64,000 bases of DNA from Paenibacillus soyae. GTDB lineage: Bacteria; Bacillota; Bacilli; Paenibacillales; Paenibacillaceae. The position numbers were made by a program, and so were the translations under genes. Each line of letters starts with the position of its first letter. The stretch's first letter is position 1. Shown here piece by piece: positions 55,071 through 63,429 of the stretch. Under the pieces are notes generated by a model. It saw nothing but the letters and a program-made list of their open reading frames with translations, did not search any database and had not been told where the DNA came from. Where the stretch lies: positions 1 through 64,000 of the forward strand of contig NZ_JANIPJ010000020.1 of assembly GCF_024623455.1 (NCBI RefSeq), written 5' to 3'.

Positions 55071-56916
55071 ATGGCTTCACCGCCTCCGACAATTCCTCTT
55101 GATCCACATACTTTTCAGCCTGCTTAAGAAACAGCTCCGCATATTTCCCTTTCGATTGCATCAATTCCTGATGGGAGCCCGCTTCGCGAATCATGCCATC
55201 CTCCATATAATAAATCCGATCGGCCAGCATTGCCGATGACATCCGATGTGAGATAATGACGACCGCCTTATCCTTGCATGCCTCGAGCATGCTTTCGAAT
55301 ATTTCGTATTCGGCGATCGGATCTAATGCGCTGGTAGGTTCATCGAGAATAAGAATTTCCGCCGGCCGGGCAAACATCCGCGCAATCGCGATCTTCTGAT
55401 ATTCGCCGCCTGAGAGCACGACCCCCTCATCGTCGAACTCTTTCGTTAGGATCGTATCGATTCCATTAGGCAAGGCCGCCACCTTATCATAAACTTTGCT
55501 TTTCTTCAGCGATTCAATGACGAGCTGGCGGTCTGCGTCATTCTCCACCTCGCGCATCAGCACATTTTCCGCAATCGTCATGGAGAAGATTTTGAAGTCC
55601 TGGAATACGGTTCCGAATAAGGAACGATAGGACGCAAGATCAAATGCTTTGATATTGCGGCCATTCAGCACGATTTCTCCCTTAGTAGGATCGTATAACC
55701 GCATCATGAGCTTGATTAATGTTGATTTACCCGCTCCATTGTGACCGACCAATGCAATTTTTTCATTTTTATGGACTTCTAACGTTATGTCTTGAAGAGA
55801 AGCCGTCTTCGCCCCGTCATAAGTAAAGTGAAGCTGCCGAAATGCGATGTGCTGCAGCGGCGGCGTGCACGGCCTATCGGATGCGGCATTCTCTTCGATC
55901 TCCGAATCGTAGCTTAAAAACCCTTTGAGGTTTTCAATGTAGATGCCATTCTTGTTGACCTCGACAATGCTGTCCGACAATCGAATGAGCGCCCATGCGC
56001 CGCTTACCATAGCCGTCCCGAGCACGATAAAAGAACTGATCGGAATGGACTGTTTAACCATGGCAAGATAAGCACCATACAGGAGGACACCCTGGAATAT
56101 TAGCGTAAAAGTCAAAAACAACTTAAAAAAACTAATGACGCCGGCTCTCACCCGATACTTATGAATAACGGAAACGACGCCTTCATAGCCTTCCTTGTAA
56201 GTGTCCCTCAACACAGAAAAAATTCGCGACAACCGAATTTCCTTGGCATAGTTGGAGAGGTAGATGACCCGGTTCACGTAATCCATTTTCCTGCGGTAGG
56301 GTATCGATTCTTCATTCTGGTGAAACTGCAGCCCGTTAAGCTTCTTCCCGAAATAAAAATTCCCAATAATCGGAAGAAATGCAAACAATAAAACCCATGG
56401 ATCAATGGAATACATCACGGTAAATATACTGATGGCCGCGAGCGAGGAGAAAATAATTCTGGAGAGGTTGTCAAGAACGGCACTTATTCTTTGGTCGGCT
56501 TCTTGAATAGCCTTTGTATATTTGTTATAAAACTCATGATCCTCAAAGCATTTCAATTCAACGGACGCAGCCTTTCGGAACAAAAGCAGATACAACTTCT
56601 CATATAGCCTGATGTCGCTTAATGGCCTGAAACGATGCATATACCAATTGTCCAATAGACTTAATGCGAGCAGCATCGCCAGGGTCATGATGATAAAATA
56701 AAGAATTTGCTGAAAGTCCCTCTGGTTCGAGATGGACTCGATCAAATATTTCATGAAATAAACGGCAAAAAATACATTCGAAAACTGCCGGCCGGCTTGA
56801 ATGACAAAATCGGCAATCACCCTCTGCGGATGCATGCTCCACGCCAATCGGAACACAAAAAAGTTGTTGGCGATGTTGGCTGTGGCATTGCGATAAATGT
56901 CGCGCACCTTCCCCAA
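55051..56916 (-). CDS. ABC exporter half-transporter (first of a pair)
   Basis: I prefer a TTG start at 56916 (GKVRDIYRNATANIANNF), six bases after AGGAAGGA; the ATG at 56943 lacks a ribosome binding site. The protein of about 621 residues has a six-span transmembrane domain and a C-terminal ATPase: Walker A LVGHNGAGKSTL, signature VLSGGEYQK, Walker B EILILDEPTSALD and H-loop VIISHRMS. Both members of the pair keep a canonical catalytic glutamate, so neither site is obviously degenerate. It is the first gene of a two-gene operon in an AT-rich stretch, of unknown cargo. Confidence 0.87.
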   Translation of the reverse strand: MGKVRDIYRNATANIANNFFVFRLAWSMHPQRVIADFVIQAGRQFSNVFFAVYFMKYLIESISNQRDFQQILYFIIMTLAMLLALSLLDNWYMHRFRPLSDIRLYEKLYLLLFRKAASVELKCFEDHEFYNKYTKAIQEADQRISAVLDNLSRIIFSSLAAISIFTVMYSIDPWVLLFAFLPIIGNFYFGKKLNGLQFHQNEESIPYRRKMDYVNRVIYLSNYAKEIRLSRIFSVLRDTYKEGYEGVVSVIHKYRVRAGVISFFKLFLTFTLIFQGVLLYGAYLAMVKQSIPISSFIVLGTAMVSGAWALIRLSDSIVEVNKNGIYIENLKGFLSYDSEIEENAASDRPCTPPLQHIAFRQLHFTYDGAKTASLQDITLEVHKNEKIALVGHNGAGKSTLIKLMMRLYDPTKGEIVLNGRNIKAFDLASYRSLFGTVFQDFKIFSMTIAENVLMREVENDADRQLVIESLKKSKVYDKVAALPNGIDTILTKEFDDEGVVLSGGEYQKIAIARMFARPAEILILDEPTSALDPIAEYEIFESMLEACKDKAVVIISHRMSSAMLADRIYYMEDGMIREAGSHQELMQSKGKYAELFLKQAEKYVDQEELSEAVKPYEVQQT

Positions 56917-57032
56917 TGTTATTCCTTCCTCTCTAAAGAGCATTCATATTAAGTATTTCAAAATGTACTATAGGTAAAATTGGAAAACAACCCTGCAAAT
57001 TCTAGTTAAAGATCAGCATATAGGCACGATTT

Positions 57033-57058
57033 AAGGCCATCCGTAATGGATGGCCTTT
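57033..57058. terminator. Hairpin terminator between DUF402 and exporter genes
   Basis: AAGGCCATCC pairs exactly with GGATGGCCTT around a five-base loop. It lies 22 bases after the stop of the minus-strand DUF402 gene and before the exporter promoter region. The flanking T and A runs are short. Confidence 0.65.
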
Positions 57059-57079
57059 CATGAAGTCCGAAACCTTTTG

Positions 57080-57649
57080 TCACAATCGTTGCAGCAAAAT
57101 TTGTCTATGATCAACTGAAAGCTTCAATAAGGGGAACTGCACGCGTTCAATCTGCCCCCTTACTCTTCTGAACTCTTCCCATGCCATATCAAACAGCTCT
57201 TTATTAATGACACCGCTTCTGAACGCATCTTCCAGTTCGCCTGAGTCCTTTTCAACCAGCTCGCCAGTTGGCAGAACAATGAGATCCAAATAAAGATCGT
57301 CCATCCATGGTATCTGATTGTCGTCAACTCCATTTTGGGCGGAAATATCGATATACCATTGAATGATACGTCCTTGCGAGTCGAACATGGTAGTTACCGA
57401 ATGGTTGCAATTGTAAGGAAATTGTTGAAGCCACTGATAGCCATCGTCGGCAATGCAGATTTTCTCTCCGTGATATTCAACGTAAAGCGGATTCTCAACC
57501 TTGTGAATCTTAAGTAAGGTAATATAGCCTGTGAAGTTACTTGATTCAACGAAAGCTTGAGCGTATTCTCGATTTAACACACGCTTCCAGTCCGCCCTGT
57601 TTCCGAACTTTCTTTTCAGCACACCTGCCCACTCCCTTCCTTTTTCCAT
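57080..57649 (-). CDS. DUF402 domain-containing protein
   Basis: The 189-residue soluble protein has the DUF402/FomD-like core YNCNHSVTTMFDSQGRIIQWYIDISAQNGVDDNQIPWMDDLYLDLIVLPTGELVEKDSGELEDAFRSG. It contains acidic residues (DDLYLD, EKDSGELEDA) that bind metal and nucleotide in characterised relatives, which are nucleoside di/triphosphate phosphatases or FomD. The N-terminal about 75 residues are specific to this protein. Its physiological role here is unknown. It stands alone between the exporter pair and an XRE regulator and is preceded by only a weak ribosome binding site. Confidence 0.8.
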   Translation of the reverse strand: MEKGREWAGVLKRKFGNRADWKRVLNREYAQAFVESSNFTGYITLLKIHKVENPLYVEYHGEKICIADDGYQWLQQFPYNCNHSVTTMFDSQGRIIQWYIDISAQNGVDDNQIPWMDDLYLDLIVLPTGELVEKDSGELEDAFRSGVINKELFDMAWEEFRRVRGQIERVQFPLLKLSVDHRQILLQRL

Positions 57650-57688
57650 TCATCCCGGGAATGATAGCACAATATATTAATTATCCGA

Positions 57689-58453
57689 TTAGGGTCTGCC
57701 TACCGTCACATTCATCGTACCCATCTTGTTAATCGATTGATGAATAATGGCTAACAGCCGTACCGCTAGATCCGCTTTGAAGTTTAGCCTGTATCCACCG
57801 CGTACCCGATCTACAAAACCGAGCTCTATGCATTCCGTAAGGACTTCTTCCAAGTTTTCGATAATTGGCAGGAGAGATCGCAACTTTTCTTCATCTACCG
57901 CATAGTCCGGCTTCAAATCATCCATATCGCGCAATAGGGCTAACAAGACCGAACGAATTTCATCGGGCAGAAGGGTTAGCGGGAATTCCGCTTCCTCCCC
58001 TAACGTGTCAATCGCCTCCTGTAGAAATGTCGTCGTGACGATGCAGACCAAGCGATCCTTCGCCCAGAGACCGATTCCGGTCGGCCCCAGTTGGATGTGG
58101 ACGAGAGAGGGATGACCTTCAGATCTTATTGGAGACGCTGGCGTTTCTGTAGCAGTTATAATCTCGCCAAGAAACGCGATTTTTTGTTCTGCCGTCATCG
58201 TAGCAATTGTTTCGCGGATTTGGGGCAGCAGCGACTCGAGTCCCCCTCCCCGCCCTACTAGATAGTCCGTCGTACAATCAAAAACTCCCGCCAGCTCTAC
58301 GATGAGCGGCAGATCGGGCATGGAGTCCCCGTTTTCCCATTTCGACACGGCCTGGGCAGAAACGGATACGCGTTTCCCTAGCTCCTCCTGCGTCATGCCG
58401 CGGGATTTCCGCAGCTGTGCTATTTTCACTCCGATGTCGCTTAATGCTGCCAT
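57689..58453 (-). CDS. XRE-family transcriptional regulator
   Basis: The 254-residue protein has an N-terminal helix-turn-helix domain (about 8-65: IAQLRKSRGMTQEELGKRVSVSAQAVSKWENGDSMPDLPLIVELAGVFDCTTDYLVG), typical of Xre/Cro regulators. The C-terminal about 185 residues have no domain I recognise; a winged-helix-like LTECIELGFVDRVRGGYRLN lies near the end. AGAGGAGG precedes the ATG by ten bases. The target is not evident; it is between the DUF402 and acetyltransferase genes on the same strand. Confidence 0.85.
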   Translation of the reverse strand: MAALSDIGVKIAQLRKSRGMTQEELGKRVSVSAQAVSKWENGDSMPDLPLIVELAGVFDCTTDYLVGRGGGLESLLPQIRETIATMTAEQKIAFLGEIITATETPASPIRSEGHPSLVHIQLGPTGIGLWAKDRLVCIVTTTFLQEAIDTLGEEAEFPLTLLPDEIRSVLLALLRDMDDLKPDYAVDEEKLRSLLPIIENLEEVLTECIELGFVDRVRGGYRLNFKADLAVRLLAIIHQSINKMGTMNVTVGRP

Positions 58454-58613
58454 TGGAAGAAAACCTCCTCTACTTGTTATAGCTCTACAATACCGGGTTT
58501 TCTTCTTGACGAGTATCGAGGCGAAGGAGAGCCTTCAACTGCTGGTTGAAAGATTCATTATACGGTTGAATTTCGTCTCTCTTCCGGAATTAGACTTTGC
58601 TTCTTTCTGGTTC

Positions 58614-59153
58614 TTATAGATGTTTGACGAACGCGACGCGAACGACTCCATCCCAAATCGGACCTCGCCACACCTCATTGTATTCCAGCTTTTGATTCAT
58701 TTGGATCACGGCGATATTCGCAGCCTCCGTATAGGAGTAGATAACAGGAACTCCCCTTCTCTTCGCTTCCTGCTCTAGCCTGCGCTTCAACAAAGTCGCT
58801 ATGCCGCGCTTCCGGTAATTGCGATCTACCCACAATCGGAATACTTCGACCAGCTGTCCTTGGTCGGGAAACAAGCTCCGGTCGATCTGGCGCAAAATGC
58901 TATATTCGGGAACGAGATCACGGTTCCTTATGCGAAACATCATTAGCCCGATCGGATGATGAGAGAAGGGGGCATCGCAGAGAAAGGCACCTTTCTCCGC
59001 GGACGCGAGAAAAGATGCCATGGATTTCCGATGCTCATCTAATTCCTCGGCCGATTTGTTGCCGGCCATTGACGCAGTAGTCCCTTCATCTTCCAGATCG
59101 ATCCGTATGATAAAGGGCAGATCTTCAACATTCGCTTGTCGAATAGGGAACAT
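58614..59153 (-). CDS. GNAT-family N-acetyltransferase
   Basis: The 179-residue protein shows the GNAT fold with IRQANVEDLPFIIRIDLEDEG at the start and the acetyl-CoA loop in LWVDRNYRKRGIATLLKRRLEQEAKRRG (motif A, about 108-135). GGAGG lies eight bases before the ATG, inside the 22-base gap after the GH43 stop, so it is probably read through from the GH43_11 transcript. The acceptor substrate cannot be told from sequence. Confidence 0.85.
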   Translation of the reverse strand: MFPIRQANVEDLPFIIRIDLEDEGTTASMAGNKSAEELDEHRKSMASFLASAEKGAFLCDAPFSHHPIGLMMFRIRNRDLVPEYSILRQIDRSLFPDQGQLVEVFRLWVDRNYRKRGIATLLKRRLEQEAKRRGVPVIYSYTEAANIAVIQMNQKLEYNEVWRGPIWDGVVRVAFVKHL

Positions 59154-59175
59154 GTCCTAAGCCTCCTCCGCAAGC

Positions 59176-60702
59176 TTACTCCGCGGCTTCATAATCGAAC
59201 CAGTCGAAATGCGCCGGCGTCTCCGACCTCGAGCCATTCCCCGTCGCATACATGGCGATCATGACGCCCGTGAAGCCGCCCGCCACTTCGGTAGAGAGCA
59301 GCGAAGTTTCGCCATATCCGAACCAAAACGGAACCTCGAGCGCCGCGCTTGAGATGCCGAACGCGTAACGCCCCTTGTCCGCCAGAACCGTCAGAATGAC
59401 GGAATCGCCGGACCATGGCGCTTCGTTCTCCACCTTCCACAGCGAACCGATTCTTCTGCGGAAGATGATCTTCCTCTCGCCCGCGATTCTCGTGACCGCG
59501 ATATCGTAATGGAACCGTTCATTCATGTAGACGGTCAGTCCCGCTTCCTCGCCGTCCCTCTGCGGGGCAAACGTGAGATGCGCGGATGCCGAGCAATCGA
59601 AGTGCTGCTGCCTCCGTCCGACGAATGCAGGCGCGCCGACCTCGTTCAAGGTGCCGGCCGATCCGCGAAGCGTCAAGCTGCCTGCCCTCTCCGACAAGGA
59701 CCACTTCTCCGCGTCCGATGAACGCATGAAGCTCCAGCAGGGAGCAAGCGTCGAACCGTCGAAATCGTCGCGCACCGGGATAACGCCCCCCTCCTGAAGA
59801 GGAAGCTTGCCCGCGGACATCGTCTCGCTTACCGTGCCGTTATCGCCGATGATCGGCCAGCCGTCCTCCGTCCAGGTAACCGGAGCGAGGAACGTCTCCC
59901 GGCCGAGATGATGTCGCTTCGGATAGCCATGCGGTCTGATCGCCAGGAATACGGCCCACCAGTCGCCGTCCGGCGTCTGCACGAGATCCGCGTGTCCCGT
60001 CGCATGAATCTCCTTTAGCAGGCTGCGATGCGTCAAAATTGGATTAAGCGGACAAGGCTCGAACGGACCTTCCGGACGTTCGCTCCTGGCGATCGTCTCC
60101 ATATGGCCGTATTCGGTGCCGCCCTCCGCGATCATCAAGTAATACCAGCTTCCGATCCGATAGATATGAGGAGCCTCCGGATATTGTCCGCCGGTGCCCG
60201 TCCACAGGAACGCGGGCTCGGACAGTCTCTTGCCCGTATTGATATCGATCCTGCTCTGATAAATACCCTGGCCTTGGTCGCCGTGCGCGGACGAAGTAAA
60301 ATACACCGTTCCGTCCTCGTCGAAGAATAGATCGGGGTCGATGCCGGGATGATCGACGAAGATCGGATCGGACCACGATCCCCGCGGATCATCCGTATGT
60401 ACGAAGAAGTTGCCGCCGGCCGAGATGTTCGTCGTCACCATGTAGAACGTTCCGTTACGCTCGCGGATCGTCGGCGCGAAGATGCCGCCCGAGCTCGGCG
60501 CGCGGCTCAAATCGAGCTGCTCCGGACGGGTCAGCACATGCCCGAGCTGCGTCCAATTCACAAGATCCTTGCTGTGGAAGAGCGGCACGCCGGGATAATA
60601 TTCGAACGAGCTTGTCACGAGATAATAGTCCTCCCCATACCGGCAGACGCTCGGGTCGGGATGAAAGCCGCTTATAACGGGATTGCGATAATTCATGTTC
60701 AT
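59176..60702 (-). CDS. xynB: GH43_11 beta-xylosidase, XynB type
   Basis: The 508-residue cytosolic enzyme has an N-terminal propeller with YRNPVISGFHPDPSVCRYGEDYYLVTSSFEYYPGVPLFHSKDL (base Asp in HPDPS), GIDPDLFFDEDG (pKa modulator Asp) and QYPEAPHIYRIGSWYYLMIAEGG (acid Glu). A C-terminal lectin-like sandwich (about 315-508) closes the active site in this subfamily. Length and motifs match XynB, which releases xylose from xylo-oligosaccharides, often with some arabinofuranosidase activity. There is no signal peptide, and AAAAGGAG lies just before the ATG. It follows the DUF1854 and ABC genes and precedes the GNAT gene. Confidence 0.92.
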   Translation of the reverse strand: MNMNYRNPVISGFHPDPSVCRYGEDYYLVTSSFEYYPGVPLFHSKDLVNWTQLGHVLTRPEQLDLSRAPSSGGIFAPTIRERNGTFYMVTTNISAGGNFFVHTDDPRGSWSDPIFVDHPGIDPDLFFDEDGTVYFTSSAHGDQGQGIYQSRIDINTGKRLSEPAFLWTGTGGQYPEAPHIYRIGSWYYLMIAEGGTEYGHMETIARSERPEGPFEPCPLNPILTHRSLLKEIHATGHADLVQTPDGDWWAVFLAIRPHGYPKRHHLGRETFLAPVTWTEDGWPIIGDNGTVSETMSAGKLPLQEGGVIPVRDDFDGSTLAPCWSFMRSSDAEKWSLSERAGSLTLRGSAGTLNEVGAPAFVGRRQQHFDCSASAHLTFAPQRDGEEAGLTVYMNERFHYDIAVTRIAGERKIIFRRRIGSLWKVENEAPWSGDSVILTVLADKGRYAFGISSAALEVPFWFGYGETSLLSTEVAGGFTGVMIAMYATGNGSRSETPAHFDWFDYEAAE

Positions 60703-60726
60703 TCCTGCTCCTTTTCGCTGTTCATT

Positions 60727-61224
60727 CTATACAATTTCTTCGAGCTGCTTCCGGCTATGCGGATCGAGCGCCTGCCAATCGGCAATCTCGCAGCGCTTGC
60801 CGTTCATATCGGTCAATATAATCCGGCTGCCGCCGGGATATTGAATATGCTCGTGAAGATTCCTCATCGCCATTCGAGTCGGGCCGAGATGAGTCTGCAG
60901 CTCCCACAGCCATAACCCCGATTTGCTTTTAACGCTGTCGACGCGCGTCACCTTCGGCAGGAAGTAACGAAGCTGCAATTCCCCCGCAAGCTCGGCCGCG
61001 CTCTCCGGGTCGAGCTCGCCGATGTCCCGGACGATGCCAAGCTCGACATCCTTGGCATCGCGGATCGAGATATAAGCCGTTTCGTATTGAAACGGGAAGC
61101 AGCGGTACACAATAAGCTCTTCATAATGCTTGCCGCTCACGACGCCTTGAAGCACGCCGCCTTCGCTTCGCGTGAGCGAGATTTCGGATTTCTCTAGCAG
61201 GCGGATATCGAACCGCTCCTCCAT
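60727..61224 (-). CDS. DUF1854 protein, partner of the adjacent ABC transporter
   Basis: The 165-residue protein matches the DUF1854 family: an N-terminal beta-rich part (RFDIRLLEKSEISLTRSEGGVLQGVVSGKHYEELIVYRCFPFQYETAYISIRDAKDVELGIV) and a C-terminal part (TRVDSVKSKSGLWLWELQTHLGPTRMAMRNLHEHIQYPGGSRIILTDMNGKRCEI). Its ATG overlaps the stop of the ABC gene as TAATG, indicating coupled synthesis. The family co-occurs with ABC transporters, but its function is not known. A regulatory or accessory subunit of the transporter is the likeliest role. Confidence 0.82.
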   Translation of the reverse strand: MEERFDIRLLEKSEISLTRSEGGVLQGVVSGKHYEELIVYRCFPFQYETAYISIRDAKDVELGIVRDIGELDPESAAELAGELQLRYFLPKVTRVDSVKSKSGLWLWELQTHLGPTRMAMRNLHEHIQYPGGSRIILTDMNGKRCEIADWQALDPHSRKQLEEIV

Positions 61225-63416
61225 TACACGCCCACTCCCCTTATTTGCGACATTTCCTGCTGTGCGTCCACGAGCTTGCGGTAGACGCCATCCTGCTTCT
61301 CGAGCAGCTGCTCATGCGTGCCGACCTCGACGATCTTGCCGCGGTCAAGCACGACCAGACGATTGGCATTCCGAAGCGTCGACAGGCGATGGGCAATGGC
61401 GAAGGTCGTTCTGCCCTGCACCAGTCTCGAGATCGCTTCCTGAATCTGTCGCTCGGTCTCCGTATCGACGGACGCGGTCGCTTCGTCCAGGATGAGAATA
61501 CGAGGATCGTGGATGATGGCCCGCGCAATCGCCACGCGCTGCTTCTCGCCGCCCGACAGCTTATGTCCCCGCTCCCCGACTCTCGTATCGTAGCCATCCG
61601 GGAGCCTGACGATGAAATCATGCGCGTTCGCGATCTTCGCTGCGCGCATAATTTCCTCCGGATTCGCGTCGGGCTTGGAATACGCGATATTATCAGCGAT
61701 CGAGCCATCGAATAGGAACGTCTCCTGAAGCACGACGCCGATCTGCCGCCTAAGCTCGAGCTGGCTGATCTGCCGGATCGGCACTCCATCTATTAGGATG
61801 CTGCCTTCGTCCGTATCGTAGAATCGGCAGAGCAGATTAATGAACGTCGACTTGCCCGCGCCGGAATGACCGACAAGTCCGATCATCTCTCCGGCTTGCA
61901 CACGAAGATTCACGTCCTTGAGCACAGGATGATGCTTCTCGTAGCCGTACGTCACGTTCTCGAAATCGACACGGCCCTTGATCATGCCAACCGCCGCCGG
62001 ACGTTCGGCGTCGGGCACCTCGGAGGGCGTATCCATGATTTCGAATATCCGATGGGCCGCCGCGATTGCGTTGCTCGCCCAGTTAATCATCTGGCTGACC
62101 CACTGCAGCGGTCCGAACAGCATGCCTAGATAGGCAACCAGCGCCATAAGCACCCCGAGCTGGATTTCATTGCCTAGCACTTTGCCGCCGCCGTAATACC
62201 AGATGAGCAGCGTTCCGATACCGGCAATAAGCTGGAACGCCGGGAAGATGAACTGCCAGAGACCTTCCGTCTTAATGTTATTCCGCACGACTTCCAGGTT
62301 GGCTCCGTCGTAACGGGACATCTCTTCGTTCTCTCGTCCGAAAGCCTTCACCACGCGAATGCCCTGCATCGATTCGCCGACCATCGTGTTCAGCCGGAAG
62401 ATCGACCGCCACTGCTGATACAAGCGTCGTCCGACCTTCGGCCAGATCGTCACGGAAGCGATAACCATGAACGGTACGGGCAGCAGCGCGAGCAGGGACA
62501 GCTGCCAGTCCAGACTGAAGATGATCGCGCAGATCGCGATGATGCGCAGCAGCTCTCCGGTCACATAGATGACGCCGTCCGTCAGGAACTGGCGCATCGA
62601 TTCGGCGTCGCTGTTGACGCGTCCAATGAATTGGGACGTCTGCCGCCTGTCGAAGTAAGCGAGCGACAGCCTCATGAGCGAGCCATATATATCGCTCCGA
62701 ATGTCACCCATCAGCTTGGAGCCGACCCAGATGCCGATGTATCCCCGCACGGTCTGCATGACCGCCATCAGAACGGTCGTTACGCCGAGCGCCAGCACGA
62801 AGACGAGCAAAGCGGAGCCTGCCGCCTTCGGCTGCAGGACGTCGTCGATGATAAGCTTCGTCAAGTATGGAGGCACCAGTTCGATAAGCGTTGTCAGAAT
62901 GAGCAGGAATGCCGCGGTTGCCATCTGGCGTTTGTATGGTCTGGCATAACGCAGCACCCTCGCGGCCGCCTTGCCCTTGTTCATACAGAACTGGCATACC
63001 TGCGTCCCTTCGCCAAGCGGATGCTCGCAGGTCGGACAGTACCTTGGGAGGTCCCGTTCCGAGATGACCGGCAGCGCTTCCTCTTTCGCAAGGGCTTCGA
63101 TGAACTTTGCCGCGAACCCGAACATGGACGCAAGCGCGGCCGTATAGCGGGCCGCCACAATCGGTCCCTTGGAGGTATCGATGATCAGCTTGCCTCCGCC
63201 GATTCCTCCCGAGATTCTCGCTCCGCGCAGCTCGCGTACGGCCCATGTCTTCTTCGGCTTATCGTCCCGCTCCCAGATGTAGATCGTATCTTCCGTTACG
63301 ACGATCCATTGCTCCCCGAAGCTGCCGTCCAGCAGCAGATCCGTCCGGCAGCTGAGCAGCAGCTTGGACGTTAGTTGCTTCCGGAATTTCTCCGGGAGCT
63401 GATCCATTATGCTCAT
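61224..63416 (-). CDS. ABC transporter with PH-like and zinc-ribbon N-terminus
   Basis: The 730-residue protein is longer than usual exporters. Residues 1-110 form a PH/GRAM-like beta domain (GEQWIVVTEDTIYIWERDDKPKKTWAVRELRGARIS). A zinc ribbon (about 126-147, CPTC and CQFC) is followed by six transmembrane segments (about 160-450). A C-terminal ATPase has Walker A LVGHSGAGKSTF, signature KLSGGEKQR, Walker B ILILDEATASVD and AIAHRLS. GAGGAGG precedes the ATG. It is coupled to the DUF1854 gene and lies between a GH10 and a GH43 gene. Direction and substrate of transport are unknown. Confidence 0.88.
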   Translation of the reverse strand: MSIMDQLPEKFRKQLTSKLLLSCRTDLLLDGSFGEQWIVVTEDTIYIWERDDKPKKTWAVRELRGARISGGIGGGKLIIDTSKGPIVAARYTAALASMFGFAAKFIEALAKEEALPVISERDLPRYCPTCEHPLGEGTQVCQFCMNKGKAAARVLRYARPYKRQMATAAFLLILTTLIELVPPYLTKLIIDDVLQPKAAGSALLVFVLALGVTTVLMAVMQTVRGYIGIWVGSKLMGDIRSDIYGSLMRLSLAYFDRRQTSQFIGRVNSDAESMRQFLTDGVIYVTGELLRIIAICAIIFSLDWQLSLLALLPVPFMVIASVTIWPKVGRRLYQQWRSIFRLNTMVGESMQGIRVVKAFGRENEEMSRYDGANLEVVRNNIKTEGLWQFIFPAFQLIAGIGTLLIWYYGGGKVLGNEIQLGVLMALVAYLGMLFGPLQWVSQMINWASNAIAAAHRIFEIMDTPSEVPDAERPAAVGMIKGRVDFENVTYGYEKHHPVLKDVNLRVQAGEMIGLVGHSGAGKSTFINLLCRFYDTDEGSILIDGVPIRQISQLELRRQIGVVLQETFLFDGSIADNIAYSKPDANPEEIMRAAKIANAHDFIVRLPDGYDTRVGERGHKLSGGEKQRVAIARAIIHDPRILILDEATASVDTETERQIQEAISRLVQGRTTFAIAHRLSTLRNANRLVVLDRGKIVEVGTHEQLLEKQDGVYRKLVDAQQEMSQIRGVGV

Positions 63417-63429
63417 GGGTTCCTCCTCG

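Noticed and set aside
29547-63416. Search for a GH67 or GH115 alpha-glucuronidase completing the aldouronate pathway
   Set aside because: None of the genes carries the family's motifs; the enzyme may be encoded outside the window.
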